Shown here in pieces: positions 7,795 to 16,641 of a stretch of 64,000 nt of DNA. The notes beneath the pieces are model-generated. The model did no database searches and was not told where the DNA came from. It saw only the letters and a list, made by a program, of their open reading frames with translations. The stretch's first letter is position 1; every line of letters starts with the position of its first letter. Made by a program: the position numbers and the translations under genes. The stretch covers positions 186,001 to 250,000 of the forward strand of contig CAVOSJ010000003.1 of assembly GCA_963698885.1 (NCBI GenBank), given 5' to 3'. This DNA comes from JBARKJ01 sp963698885 (lineage in GTDB: Bacteria > Nitrospirota > JACRHJ01).

Positions 7795-9183
7795 ATGGCA
7801 AACGAATTGGACTATTCAAAAATATTAAAAGCCGCCCTCTCCAGAGGAGGCGAGTATGCCGACCTGTACGTCGAGCATACAGTCCCCACGGCGATTGCGC
7901 TCGAAGACGGGAAGGTGGAAAAGGTCATCTCCGGCGTCGAGTCCGGCGCGGGCCTCCGTGTCATTACGGGCTTCAGGACGATCTACGCCTATACGAACGA
8001 CATGACGGAGAAGGCGCTATTGGCGCTTGCGGCCGAGATAGCGCGCGCCTGCGGCGGCAATGGGGGCAAAGACATCGTCCTGGACCTCCGGGAGAAGCGG
8101 CCGCCGGTGGTGCATAAGATAATCGATCCGCCGGAAGGCGTCGCCGTGGAGCGCAAACTTGCGCTCGTCAAGGAGGCGGACAGGGCGGCGCGGGCGGTGG
8201 ACCATAGGGTCGCGCAGGTCGCCGTGCAGTACCGGGATACCTTGCAGAAGGTGACTATCGCCTGCTCCGACGGGACGCTCGCCCATGATGAGAGATATTA
8301 TCTGGTGGCGGCAGTGAATGCGATTGCGAAGGATGGCGGCACCGTCCAGACCGGATTCGAGTCCGCTGGCGGGAATATCGGTTTTGAGCTGTTCAAGGAT
8401 TTCCCTGCCGTTTCGATTGGGGAGAAGGCGGCTAAGCGGGCGGTAATGATGCTCTCGGCGCGCCCCGCGCCCGGAGGCAGGATGCCGGTGGTGCTGTCAT
8501 CCGAGGCTGGCGGGACGATGGTGCACGAGGCGGTCGGGCACGGGCTGGAGGCGGACCTCTCGCAGAACGGATTATCCGTTTATACGGGAAAGGTAGGCCA
8601 GCAGGTGGGCTCGCCGCTCGTAACGGTAGTGGACGACGCGACACTTCCGAACAGGCGCGGCTCATTCCGGTTCGACGACGAAGGAGTGGAGGCGCAGAGG
8701 ACCGTGCTGGTAGAGAACGGGGTCCTGAAAGGCTTCTTGTACGACAGGCTTACAGCGATGAAAGACGGAGCCTCATCCACCGGAAACGGCAGGCGCGAAT
8801 CCTACATGGCGCGGCCCATTCCGCGCATGACAAACACTATGATCGTGCCGGGCGAAAGCGAACCCTCCGACATACTGCGCTCGTGCGATAGCGGCCTGCT
8901 GGTGAAGAAGATGGGCGGCGGCCAGGTCAACACGGTGAATGGGGATTTCGTATTCGAAGTCAGCGAAGGCTACCTGATAGAGAAGGGCAAGATGGGTGAG
9001 CCGGTGCGCGGCGCTACTCTCGTCGGGAACGGGCCGCAGGTGCTCTCCAGCATTACGATGGTCGGAAACGACCTGGGATTTGCCATCGGGACATGCGGCA
9101 AGGACGGGCAGGGCGCGCCGGTCGCGGACGCCCAGCCGACGCTTTTGATAACGGATATAATTGTAGGCGGTACGCACGGATGA
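7795..9183 (+). CDS. tldD: TldD/PmbA-family metalloprotease, TldD-type
   Basis: This 462-residue protein belongs to the TldD/TldE family, whose heterodimer cleaves unfolded peptides and processes some modified peptides. The zinc motif is HEAVGH (H244, E245, H248), which marks the catalytic TldD-like partner. The C-terminal GGQVNTVNGDF-like and glycine-rich stretches are family features. No tldE/pmbA is in this window. ATG at 7795 has no Shine-Dalgarno and directly follows a terminator U-tract; the conserved N-terminus (ILKAALSRGGEYADLYVE) begins near residue 10, so the start cannot be far off. Confidence 0.92.
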   Translation: MANELDYSKILKAALSRGGEYADLYVEHTVPTAIALEDGKVEKVISGVESGAGLRVITGFRTIYAYTNDMTEKALLALAAEIARACGGNGGKDIVLDLREKRPPVVHKIIDPPEGVAVERKLALVKEADRAARAVDHRVAQVAVQYRDTLQKVTIACSDGTLAHDERYYLVAAVNAIAKDGGTVQTGFESAGGNIGFELFKDFPAVSIGEKAAKRAVMMLSARPAPGGRMPVVLSSEAGGTMVHEAVGHGLEADLSQNGLSVYTGKVGQQVGSPLVTVVDDATLPNRRGSFRFDDEGVEAQRTVLVENGVLKGFLYDRLTAMKDGASSTGNGRRESYMARPIPRMTNTMIVPGESEPSDILRSCDSGLLVKKMGGGQVNTVNGDFVFEVSEGYLIEKGKMGEPVRGATLVGNGPQVLSSITMVGNDLGFAIGTCGKDGQGAPVADAQPTLLITDIIVGGTHG

Positions 9184-9815
9184 GATATGAGCGGGACGCG
9201 GTAAAGAAGACGTTTAATTTTTTCGAGCGAAACAGACGTTTAATCACGGGCGGGTTCCTGCTGGTCGGGCTTCCGCTGATACTTTTTATCCGGCACAGCT
9301 GGCCGGAGGGCGGGACGATTGACCGGGCATTCTATTATAGCGGAATAGCGCTGATATTAGCAGGCCTTGGGGGGCGGGCGTGGTCCACCATGTACATAGG
9401 TGGCCGCAAAAACAGCCAGTTAGTCCAGGACGGGCCGTATTCCATGTGCAGGAACCCACTTTATTTTTTCTCTTTCATAGGCGGCCTGGGCGCGTCCATT
9501 GTCTTGGAGAACCTGGCGGTCATAATCCTTTACCTCGCGGTTTTTTCGCTTTATTACCCGCTGGTTATCAAATCGGAGGAGAAGCGCCTGGAACTGCTTT
9601 TCGGGAGCGCGTTTATTGCATATAAAGAAAAAGTGCCGGCCTTTCTGCCAAACCTGTTCGGTTTCCATGCAGGAGAGAAGGCACCGGCAAAGCCTAAGCT
9701 CATGGCCAAGACGCTCCTTGACGGAACTATGTTTTTGCTTTTTATTCCGCTGGCGTATTTTATCGAGAGGCTCCAGGCAAGCGGGATATTGCACGCATAC
9801 TGGAGAATACCTTAG
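9180..9815 (+). CDS. Isoprenylcysteine carboxyl methyltransferase-like membrane protein
   Basis: This 211-residue multi-spanning protein has the ICMT/phospholipid-methyltransferase signature: GPYSMCRNPLYFF followed by a hydrophobic stretch and KSEEKRLELLFGSAFIAYKEKVP (E-E-x2-L-x4-G-x5-Y). These are the SAM-binding residues of the family. The ATG at 9180 overlaps the tldD stop (ATGA), so the two are coupled; a longer in-frame form from 9093 would lie inside tldD. In bacteria such proteins methylate lipids or unknown substrates; the substrate is not inferable. Confidence 0.8.
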   Translation: MRYERDAVKKTFNFFERNRRLITGGFLLVGLPLILFIRHSWPEGGTIDRAFYYSGIALILAGLGGRAWSTMYIGGRKNSQLVQDGPYSMCRNPLYFFSFIGGLGASIVLENLAVIILYLAVFSLYYPLVIKSEEKRLELLFGSAFIAYKEKVPAFLPNLFGFHAGEKAPAKPKLMAKTLLDGTMFLLFIPLAYFIERLQASGILHAYWRIP

Positions 9816-9823
9816 AAAAGTTC

Positions 9824-9852
9824 TTGACTAAGACCCCTAAATATAGTATAAA
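9824..9852 (+). promoter_or_regulatory. Sigma-70 promoter of tRNA-Asp
   Basis: TTGACT (9824-9829) and TATAAA (9847-9852) are separated by exactly 17 bases, 37 bases upstream of the mature tRNA. Confidence 0.85.
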
Positions 9853-9889
9853 TTTCGAGCTTTTCGGATTTTGATAAATTCCAAAGTTG

Positions 9890-9966
9890 GGGGACGTAGC
9901 TCAGTTGGTTAGAGCGCCTGCCTGTCACGTAGGAGGTCGCGAGTTCGAGCCTCGTCGTCCCCGCCA
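9890..9966 (+). tRNA. tRNA-Asp (GTC)
   Basis: A 77-base cloverleaf: acceptor GGGGACG/CGTCCCC, D-arm GCTCAGTTGGTTAGAGC, anticodon loop CTGTCAC with GTC, T-loop TTCGAGC and an encoded CCA. Confidence 0.97.
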
Positions 9967-9974
9967 ACAAATCA

Positions 9975-10006
9975 AAAAGCCCCTGATTCCTTCAGGGGCT
10001 TTTTTC
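9975..10006 (+). terminator. Intrinsic terminator after tRNA-Asp
   Basis: AAAGCCCCTGA-TTCC-TTCAGGGGCTTTTTT, nine bases after the tRNA. The following ~120 bases hold no recognisable gene. Confidence 0.9.
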
Positions 10007-10132
10007 ATGCCCGTTTTGTTTCATTCTTTAAATGCCTGGCCTGATAAAGGCGGCGGGTCATTGTTGCATGCCGGTTAACTCTCAGGTAAAATGAGGTTAT
10101 GCAATATATTTTCGGAAAGGAGCTATGCGATA

Positions 10133-10788
10133 ATGATAAATGCAAATGGCGTCACCGTGTATGAGGATCTGGAGGAGATTATCGAACCCTAATCATTCGT
10201 GCCTCATTGTATGGGATGTCCAGAACGGCCTTGTGGACAGAATATTCGATAAAGAGGAATTTTAGGCAAACTTGAAACGCTCTTGTGGAGACATTGAGAA
10301 ATAAGATGCCCGTTGTATATACCCTGATAACTCCTCTCCCGAGGAAGTTTCAGTCGTCCTGGGGCATATACAACATGATGCGGCGTTTTAATGTAAAGGA
10401 AGTCGACAAACTGCCTGATTTCATGGCGCCAGGATGTTGGGAAAGAGAGATACTTGAAAGCGTAAAACCGGCGCACGGAGATATCACTCTGGAGAAAGCG
10501 ACGGCAAGCATTTTCATAGGCACGAATTTCGAGAATATGATGCGAAACAGGCATATAACTACACTGATATTCACGGGTATATCCACCGAGATTGGAATCG
10601 AGTCGTCGGCGCGTGACGCCTCAAACAGGGGTTCTATCCGGTGGTGGTCTCCGATTGCGTTTCTTCGAGCGACCAGGAGGCCCATGAGCGGTCATTAAAA
10701 AATCTTGAGAAAGTAGTCATCGTGAAAACCTCGGAGGAAATAGTGGAGAGCATTGGAAGTCAGGGAGGGAATTTTCATGGACATCATT
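10133..10788 (+). pseudogene. Isochorismatase-like cysteine hydrolase, decayed
   Basis: Translating piecewise gives an isochorismatase-fold protein: an N-terminal piece from ATG 10133 (AAGGAG upstream), then CLIVWDVQNGLVDR after a shift at about 10187 in CCC, a TAG stop at 10263-10265, another shift near 10278, then KMPVVYTLITPLPR through TGISTEIGIESSARDASNRG, a last shift near 10630, and FYPVVVSDCVSSSDQEAH in the final frame to a TGA at 10786. There are at least four lesions, both insertions and a deletion plus a nonsense codon, so this looks more like a pseudogene than a single error. The position of the usual catalytic Cys (TEIC-) holds Gly in TEIGIES. Confidence 0.8.
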
Positions 10789-11443
10789 GATGCTTTGAAC
10801 TCACGGTTTACGGCCCGCGCTTTCAAGCCTGACCCCATAGACCACAACACGCTCGAAAAAGTCATGGAGGCGGCGCTCAGGGCGCCTTCCTGGGCCAATA
10901 CCCAGCCGTGGGAAGTCTATCTGGCCGGCGGCGAGGTCTTGAACAGACTGCGCGAGGCCTACGTTGCAAACCTGAAAAACTGCGTGGCGCGTAATCTCGA
11001 TCTTGCCGCACCCAACCGAGTGGCCGCCGGCGCTCCAGAAACGGATGGAAACCCTCCGGTCCGAACGTTTGGCGGCCCTTGAGCGGGTTTGTCTGGACAA
11101 GACTGAAATGAAGGACTTATCCGAAGTGAATTATCATTTCTTTAATGCGCCGGTCGTCGCATATATTTGCATGGACCGCACGCTTACCCCGTGGTCGCTT
11201 TTCGACCTCGGCCTTTTTTCCCAAAGCCTCATGCTGGCGGCGCGTCACTTCGGCCTCGATTCTGCCCCGGCCGTAACCCTTGTGGCCCATCCCGACCTGA
11301 TCCGGAAGGAACTGGATATTCCGGACGAACTTATGATAATAATCGGGATAGCGCTTGGGTATGGAGACGCCGCAGACCCTCAGAACAAGTTTCGAAGCCC
11401 CAGGAGGTCCGTTCGGGAAGCGGTCACATTCAAGGGGATTTAG
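10777..11443 (+). CDS. Nitroreductase-family protein (frameshifted)
   Basis: The N-terminal half (MDIIDALNSRFTARAFKP, then RAPSWANTQPWEV at about residues 37-49) is the FMN-binding signature of NAD(P)H nitroreductases. The C-terminal half (LGLFSQSLMLAARHFGLDS, then IIIGIALGYGD) continues the same fold one frame away. Deleting one T of the TT at 11003-11004 gives NLDLPHPTEWP and a 221-residue protein of normal length. GGGAGGGA precedes the start. It overlaps the 3' end of the decayed hydrolase in another frame. The substrate is unknown. Confidence 0.82.
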
Positions 11444-11496
11444 ACGCAAACGGTCTGGCGTCAGCCGAGCAGTCGTGTAACTAAAAACGGGTGTGC

Positions 11497-11703
11497 ATGA
11501 TAAAGAAAAAACAACGAAATAAACTTACAGATCCGTTATATAGAGTTAAATCCTGCACTGGTAAAAAGAGGTATAGGTCTGAATCGGAAGCCATGGCCAT
11601 GATAAATACCCAGCAAGAGTACGGAGAAGAACTGGACGAGGTTCAGCCGTACAAATGTGATTTCTGTAAGCAGTGGCATCTTGGACACAGGATGGTAGAT
11701 TAG
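11497..11703 (+). CDS. Small zinc-ribbon-like protein
   Basis: A 68-residue basic protein that ends in KCDFCKQWHLGHRM, a C-x2-C-x4-H-x2-H pattern that should bind zinc; the KKRYRSESEAMAMI stretch in the middle resembles small phage- or plasmid-associated proteins of the YKCxxCxxWHLGH type. GTG at 11491 is an alternative start two codons earlier, and neither has a clear ribosome-binding site. Function unknown. It stands alone between the nitroreductase and the convergent VWA gene. Confidence 0.55.
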   Translation: MIKKKQRNKLTDPLYRVKSCTGKKRYRSESEAMAMINTQQEYGEELDEVQPYKCDFCKQWHLGHRMVD

Positions 11704-11714
11704 AAAACTTACGG

Positions 11715-13087
11715 TCACTGCGTCAGCCTGAGCAGCTGGCTTGCAATCTCCTCAAAGGCCTGCTGGAGTTCCGAGTCATCCGCCGCAAAGGCATAAGTCC
11801 CGGTCGGCTGGTCGGCGCCGTGGTTGGGCGCCGAGGGGTCGTTGGCCATGTTCTTAAGGATGACGTCGCCTGTTTCGTGGTTCCCCCAGCTTTTCTGTGT
11901 GGTCAGGAGTGCGTCCGGGCCGTTCAGGCCGAGCGTGTAGACGTATATGCCCGACGCTCTTGCGTTGTTCGCCATCTCTTCCGGGAGGTTCCTTGCCGCA
12001 TTATTCACGTCTTCAAAGCCATTAGTATCGTCATTCACGTAATTTGGATTAACGGGCCTCGCGGCCATGCCCGTGCCCGACGGCGGGTTGAGCACGTGGT
12101 ACAGGTTGTCGCCTATACCGGGGCCCAGGTTGAAATATGCAGGCAGGGTCGTTACATATGAGTAAATTGGGTTTTGGATGTACCCCGACAGCGTAGTGTC
12201 AAGAACGCCTGTCTGATAGAGGCCAAAGGGGGCTCCGGGGGTGCCGTCTACGGTACAAATAACCCCCGTTTTTTGTATAGACGGTTTCCATGTGAAAGTG
12301 GACGAGAAGGAGTTTGGCGAGCCGTCGGAGAAGAACACTATGACCCTGTAGCTTGAACGGCTCGGCGCGGGTATGCTGTCAAGCTGGGGCCTGGCATCCC
12401 ACATGGCCTCGGTGAAGTTGGTATGGCCGTTGAAGGTCATATTATTTATGTCGTTCACTATTTGAGTTTTATTAAACCCCCTGGTTGAGGTACTTATTGG
12501 GCCCTTGATAACGGCGCCCTCGGCGAAGAGCACCAGGCCAACCCTGTCCGAGGTCTCATTGAATCTGTTGATGAACGATACAGCCGCCGCCTTCAGATCC
12601 GGGTTGTCGTTGCCCGACCTGTTCAGCGAGCTTGTGGTGTCGATGACAAGGACGATGTCAAGCTGCCTTTTTGACTGCCTGCGCCGTGGAACTCGCGTTC
12701 ACCTGATTGAGACCCAAGACCTGAATGAAAAATGTCGGCGCCGCTGCGCTTGCGGTTACAGTGACCTGTGTCTGCCCAGTCTTGGGGGTGTTGGCCGAGA
12801 CATTTATTGTCGGAACCGGAGGTGATGGTGGAATTGAGGTATCCTGCGGGGTAATTGGCGTTAAAACGCGCTTTGCCGGCGGCTATTGCGGCTGCATAGC
12901 CACCGGAGCTGTCGCCAGTCGCGTTGGCGCCTGCCAGGGCGGCCGCGTCCATGGCGCTACTCAGCTTCGCCTTTACCCCGTAAGCGATCCCTCCGTCTAT
13001 GGCTAATCCTGCAATAGCCAAAAGGACCACCATTGACAGGGCCAGGAAGACTAATACCTGTCCATCTTCTCTTCCTTTTATTTTCAT
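11715..13087 (-). pseudogene. TadG-like/von Willebrand factor A pilus-associated protein (two frameshifts)
   Basis: From ATG at 13087 (AGGAGA upstream) the protein begins with the Tad/TadE-G N-terminal region: a hydrophobic segment VFLALSMVVLLAIAGLAIDGG and the DAAALAGA motif. The middle is a von Willebrand factor A domain with DTTSSLN (MIDAS-like) and VIVFFSDGSPN. The frame changes at about 12816 (one extra G gives ITSVPTINVSANTP when removed) and at the A5 run at 12668-12672 (one extra A; removal gives AVKRQLDIVLVID). Corrected length is 456 residues. Both lesions are +1 in homopolymers, so the gene may be intact in reality. Such proteins associate with Flp/Tad pili, but no tad cluster is in view. 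Confidence 0.8.
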
Positions 13088-13172
13088 GGTTCTCCTTTTA
13101 CACTTTAAAATCTCGCAATGGTATGGTTTTTCACCGAATTTTTTGTTCAATACTGTGCGGTCTCCCGATAAT

Positions 13173-13201
13173 AAAATATCAGAGATAGTCATTATTGTCA
13201 A
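13173..13201 (-). promoter_or_regulatory. Candidate promoter of the TadG/VWA gene
   Basis: On the minus strand TTGACA (13201-13196) and TATTTT (13178-13173) have a 17-base spacer, giving a leader of about 80 bases. The -10 is weak. Confidence 0.5.
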
Positions 13202-13370
13202 ATCGGCATTCCTCTATAATATCTGTTATTAGTGGTGATTTTACAAGTCCGAGTGTGTATTTATTATATGAGCTAACATCATGGTTGACGAGATTGCGTC
13301 CGGCCTGGAGAAGATGCCGAAATGTGGAGCGTGAAGGCTTCGCGGCATGACGGGCGAGGTTAAACATTGA

Positions 13371-13403
13371 ACAAAAACAGGATTACGGTATATGCCGTAA
13401 TCC
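13371..13403 (-). terminator. Intrinsic terminator after tRNA-Val copy A
   Basis: GGATTACGG / CCGTAATCC stem followed on the minus strand by TGTTTTTGT, 12 bases beyond the tRNA 3' end. The rest of 13202-13370 shows nothing recognisable. Confidence 0.7.
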
Positions 13404-13414
13404 ATTGTTTTTTA

Positions 13415-13490
13415 TGGTAGGCGGGGAGGGGATCGAACCCACGACCTACGGCTTGTAAGGCCGTTGCTCTCCCAGCTGAGCTACCCGCCC
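13415..13490 (-). tRNA. tRNA-Val (TAC), copy A
   Basis: A 76-base tRNA with acceptor GGGCGGG, D-arm GCTCAGCTGGGAGAGC, anticodon loop CTTACAA (TAC) and encoded CCA. Its T-stem has a T:T mismatch and its first acceptor pair is G:T. It is identical to copy B 204 bases away. Confidence 0.95.
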
Positions 13491-13515
13491 ATATGATGGT
13501 TTTAATTCCTTATAA

Positions 13516-13538
13516 CCCTCCCCACCTGCGGGGGAGGG
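13516..13538. repeat. REP-like CCCTCCCC palindrome
   Basis: CCCTCCCC-ACCTGCG-GGGGAGGG. Related palindromes sit at 13721-13740, 19663-19705 and 19750-19771, all intergenic. Confidence 0.6.
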
Positions 13539-13618
13539 AAAGCGGCCCGAATTTGGCCGCAGGGAGGGGGTAAAGCTTACCCAGCCGCCTCTTCGCTCTT
13601 CGGCTCTTCAGCCTTGGG

Positions 13619-13694
13619 TGGTAGGCGGGGAGGGGATCGAACCCACGACCTACGGCTTGTAAGGCCGTTGCTCTCCCAGCTGAGCTACCCGCCC
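13619..13694 (-). tRNA. tRNA-Val (TAC), copy B
   Basis: Same sequence as copy A, including the T-stem mismatch, with encoded CCA. Confidence 0.95.
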
Positions 13695-13782
13695 ATTTAC
13701 TTGTTTCCACTCCTTGTAATCCTCCCCATCCCTGGGGAGGGAAAGCGGCCAAAGTCTGGCCGCAGGCGTGGGGTGTAAATTA

Positions 13783-14034
13783 TTACCCCGCCGCCTCTTC
13801 GCTCTTCGGCTCTTCAGCCTTCGGTGGCTCCGCCTTTGCCTTCACGCGCTTTAACTTCAGGTTCACCTTCTTCATCTTCTGGCGCGCGAGCTTTACCTTC
13901 TTCTTGTCCTTCTCGCCCAGGGCCGCGTCCCGCTCGCCCTTAAGACCTTTAAGTTTCGCCTTCAGCCCCTTCTTCTCCTCCGCCGGGACCTCTATCTTTT
14001 TCTTCTCTACCTTTTTCTTTTCGCTCTTTGCCAT
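13783..14034 (-). CDS. Lysine/alanine-rich small basic protein
   Basis: An 83-residue low-complexity protein, MAKSEKKKVEKKK… with dense Lys/Glu and a C-terminal EEPKSEEAAG. ATG at 14034 has GGAGGG four bases upstream; a longer form from 14067 would start in a terminator. The charge pattern predicts a helical, possibly nucleic-acid-binding protein resembling histone-H1-like tails, but this is only composition. Its 3' end has been duplicated with the adjacent tRNA-Val. Confidence 0.6.
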   Translation of the reverse strand: MAKSEKKKVEKKKIEVPAEEKKGLKAKLKGLKGERDAALGEKDKKKVKLARQKMKKVNLKLKRVKAKAEPPKAEEPKSEEAAG

Positions 14035-14044
14035 TTTCCCTCCG

Positions 14045-14080
14045 AAATAAAAAAGCGGCCCTTTCACATGAGCCGCTTAT
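14045..14080 (-). terminator. Intrinsic terminator after the ferritin-like gene
   Basis: AAGCGGC / GCCGCTT stem followed on the minus strand by TTTTTTATT. Confidence 0.75.
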
Positions 14081-14131
14081 TTTATAATGTATCCGGGACT
14101 TTTTGTCAATTTAAAAAGTTAGCACAGCCCC

Positions 14132-14572
14132 TTAAGCGTAAGGATAGATGTGCGATTTATACGAGTTCATATCCGTCACCATCGAGAAATGCTTGCGCTC
14201 GTCCTCCAGGATATACTTGAGCACCTGGTTGATGACGAAGTGCCTGCTGTCCGCAAGGGACTTCTCCGCCATGGATATGGCGTCGCGCTCGAACTTCACA
14301 TGCGCCTCAATGAGGTCGGAGGCCGTCGCCAGGTCCTCCGGCGTGAGGGTGATCGTCCCGTCCAGGCACTGCTGCACGAACTGCAGGAGCTCCTTGTGCT
14401 TCTGCGAGTCCATCTTAACGGCCTTCATCAGGGCGTTAACGACGGGACTCTTTGACTTCTTTATTATCGCCTCGCAGCTCCCGACAGTCAGGTCCTCGAT
14501 CTCAATCCATTTTTCGATGTTCTTGTCGAAGTTTGCACGCTTTTTTACCAGCTCTTCTTTTTTGTCTGCCAT
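14132..14572 (-). CDS. Ferritin-like (rubrerythrin-related) protein
   Basis: A 146-residue all-helical protein. Acidic/histidine ligand candidates lie on successive helices: E in WIEIEDLTVGSCEA, KHKELL, AHVKFERDAISMAE and EDERKHFSM (an E-x2-H), the pattern of a ferritin-like di-iron bundle. There is no rubredoxin domain. ATG at 14572 has AAGGGGG just upstream. A role in iron handling or peroxide defence is inferred from fold only. Confidence 0.65.
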   Translation of the reverse strand: MADKKEELVKKRANFDKNIEKWIEIEDLTVGSCEAIIKKSKSPVVNALMKAVKMDSQKHKELLQFVQQCLDGTITLTPEDLATASDLIEAHVKFERDAISMAEKSLADSRHFVINQVLKYILEDERKHFSMVTDMNSYKSHIYPYA

Positions 14573-14695
14573 AGCGCCCCCTTTTATGTCTATTGTTGGC
14601 AATGGTTATTCCTTTAAAAACTAACAGCCGTTTTAAGAACTGTCAAGGTTTGGACGAAAAAAAAAGATAAGAAATATAGGTTTTATGTTTATTTG

Positions 14696-14724
14696 TTGAA
14701 AATTTTTCCGCGGGACTGTAGGAT
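14696..14724 (+). promoter_or_regulatory. Promoter placed for a leaderless transcript
   Basis: TTGAAA (14696-14701), 17 bases, TAGGAT (14719-14724), then six bases to the ATG at 14731. The expected transcription start coincides with the start codon. Confidence 0.65.
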
Positions 14725-14730
14725 AAATTC

Positions 14731-15957
14731 ATGCTTCCGAAAATCGCTTTATACTGGGACGAGTCCTACCTCTGGGGACTGATTGCGCTGAAGACTCTCC
14801 GTAAGCTTGGCGTGCCGGTCCGCCCCGTCACGTCTGGCCAGGTGCGGATGGGGATGCTCGACTATTGCGACCTGTTGATAGTGCCGGGCGGGTGGGCGTC
14901 CGACAAGACGGCGGCCCTGGGGCAGGAGGGGCGGGACGCCGTCCGTGAGTTCGTCCGAAACGGCGGGAGCTACTTAGGTATCTGCGGCGGCGCCGGGTTT
15001 GCTCTTGATACCCGGGACGGTCTGGGACTGCTTAACGTAAAACGAGTCCCGACCGCGCAGAGGATACCCTCGTTCAGCGGAGAGATAGAGCTGGTCCCGG
15101 AAGAGGCTCACCAGTTCTGGCAGGGGATAAAGTCTCCGCGCATGTTCCACGTCTGGTGGCCGGGGCAGTTCGATGTAATCGGCGAAGACGTCCGGATAGT
15201 TGCCAGGTACGGAAGGCCGGGGCCGGATTTCGCGCTTGCGGACCTCACCGCATCAGAGGTGTCAGATTGGAATAAGTGGGAGAAAAAATATGAAATTAAC
15301 CTCAATCCTGCGGCGTTAGAGGGTGAACCGGCGGTAATTGAGGGGTATAGTGGGGATGGAAAAGTATTTTTAAGCTATCCGCACTTAGAAACACCGGGAA
15401 GCCGGAAAGGCAACAAAGCCTTGTTGAACGTACTGGAATACCTGAAACCGGCCAGGCGCAAGGCGAAAAGAGGATCGCGGGAAAAAGACAAGACTCGGTA
15501 TGAAATTTCCGCAGAAGCAGTGAATGCGGCGCGTGAGATGATGGAGGCGGCGGAGGAATTCATCGCATTCGGAGAACGCAACTTCCTCTGGTACTGGAGG
15601 AACAATTGGGCGCTTCAGTGGCGGCGCGGGGTCCGGGGGGTGGAATACTCCACGCTGTATGCGCTGACCAAGGAGATATGGGAGCACGTAAAAACTGAAC
15701 ATTCGGCGCCGGATCCGGACTTCAACGGGAAATTGATCGAGGCACGGAACGAGGTGTTAAGGTTTTTCAGGGACGCGAGGGCACTGCTGATGAAGGAGCG
15801 TTTCGCGCTGATGGAGGGCGCGATGAGCGCTATCAGGTCAAACGACCCCGAAGTTAATCATATGCGTGAGCGGTTGTTCTCTTCTTCAAAACGTTGGGGC
15901 GGGGAGTTTAAAAAGGTTTTAAATGGCCTCGACGAATTGGTATTTGGAATCGTATAA
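14731..15957 (+). CDS. BPL_N/class I glutaminase-like domain protein
   Basis: A 408-residue protein. Residues 1-230 form a DJ-1/glutamine-amidotransferase-like domain of the biotin-protein-ligase N-terminal kind: LLIVPGGWAS (about 49-58) and YLGICGGAGFAL (about 88-99) with the nucleophile-elbow Cys. Residues 240-408 are helical, charged and of no family I recognise. The gene appears leaderless (promoter -10 ends six bases before ATG). It is convergent with the hydrogenase maturation protease. Function unknown. Confidence 0.6.
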   Translation: MLPKIALYWDESYLWGLIALKTLRKLGVPVRPVTSGQVRMGMLDYCDLLIVPGGWASDKTAALGQEGRDAVREFVRNGGSYLGICGGAGFALDTRDGLGLLNVKRVPTAQRIPSFSGEIELVPEEAHQFWQGIKSPRMFHVWWPGQFDVIGEDVRIVARYGRPGPDFALADLTASEVSDWNKWEKKYEINLNPAALEGEPAVIEGYSGDGKVFLSYPHLETPGSRKGNKALLNVLEYLKPARRKAKRGSREKDKTRYEISAEAVNAAREMMEAAEEFIAFGERNFLWYWRNNWALQWRRGVRGVEYSTLYALTKEIWEHVKTEHSAPDPDFNGKLIEARNEVLRFFRDARALLMKERFALMEGAMSAIRSNDPEVNHMRERLFSSSKRWGGEFKKVLNGLDELVFGIV

Positions 15958-15969
15958 GAAAGTAAGGCA

Positions 15970-16473
15970 TTAATTTAGCAATGACTTCTCCGTCGCCTTC
16001 ACGCCCAGCGCTTCCAGTTCTTTTAATACCAGCTTTATCAGCTCCGGGATTTTAGCCTCTATCGTGGCAGTCAGCTCAAGGCCCCAGTCCGACATATCTT
16101 CCGGTTGAATGGCGATGATGACTGCGTTTAATTTCCTGCCCAGGGCTTCGGCTATGGCGAAGACTTCGACCATGCCTATTTGATGCAGGGACGTTTTGTA
16201 AGGTACTTTGACGTCTATGTCATCGGGCGTGAAGCGGAATATTGCGCCCGGCTCTTCGCCTGTCTTTACGGTATCGACGATGATAACCGTATCGACGCCT
16301 TTCAGGTAAGGCAGAAGGTCCAAACCTGCCGTGCCGCCGTCCATCAGCTCGACATTGGGCGGAAAATCATAACTCTCCCGCATGCGCTCGACCACCTTCA
16401 CGCCCACGCCTTCATCTCTTAAAAGGATATTGCCAACCCCCAGCACCATTATCCTTTTGTCACTTTTTTCCAT
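15970..16473 (-). CDS. Hydrogenase maturation protease (HyaD/HycI family)
   Basis: A 167-residue endopeptidase that removes the C-terminal tail of the [NiFe]-hydrogenase large subunit after nickel insertion. It begins VLGVGNILLRDEGVG (E21 a nickel-sensing ligand) and has VDTVKTG (about 68-74) and SLHQIG (about 95-100), giving the other two conserved ligands. The AAGGAGG before ATG is strong. No hydrogenase genes are in the window, so its substrate is encoded elsewhere. Confidence 0.9.
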   Translation of the reverse strand: MEKSDKRIMVLGVGNILLRDEGVGVKVVERMRESYDFPPNVELMDGGTAGLDLLPYLKGVDTVIIVDTVKTGEEPGAIFRFTPDDIDVKVPYKTSLHQIGMVEVFAIAEALGRKLNAVIIAIQPEDMSDWGLELTATIEAKIPELIKLVLKELEALGVKATEKSLLN

Positions 16474-16641
16474 GAGTTATACCTCCTTGAAAACAGACCT
16501 TTTGTTTAACACTTGAACCATCATTTGTCAAGAAATACAAGCTGTCATTAATCGTTAATGGGCCGCCAAAATTTTGACACACCACAAAGTCATTTAGAAT
16601 CAACCCAATCTAAGAGAAAAGTTTGAAACGCCTGAGATCGG

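Larger units (their letters stand above)
13415..13822. repeat. 204-bp tandem duplication: tRNA-Val plus 3' end of neighbouring gene
   Basis: Unit A (13415-13618) and unit B (from 13619) each contain tRNA-Val, a CCTCCCC…GGGGAGGG palindrome, an AAGCGGCC…GGCCGCAGG stretch, and the last ~40 bases of the lysine-rich gene (the segment encoding roughly KAEEPKSEEAA). In unit A that coding end is a fragment that runs straight into the tRNA of unit B at GCCTTGGGTGG. The tRNAs are identical while the spacer has diverged. Confidence 0.9.
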
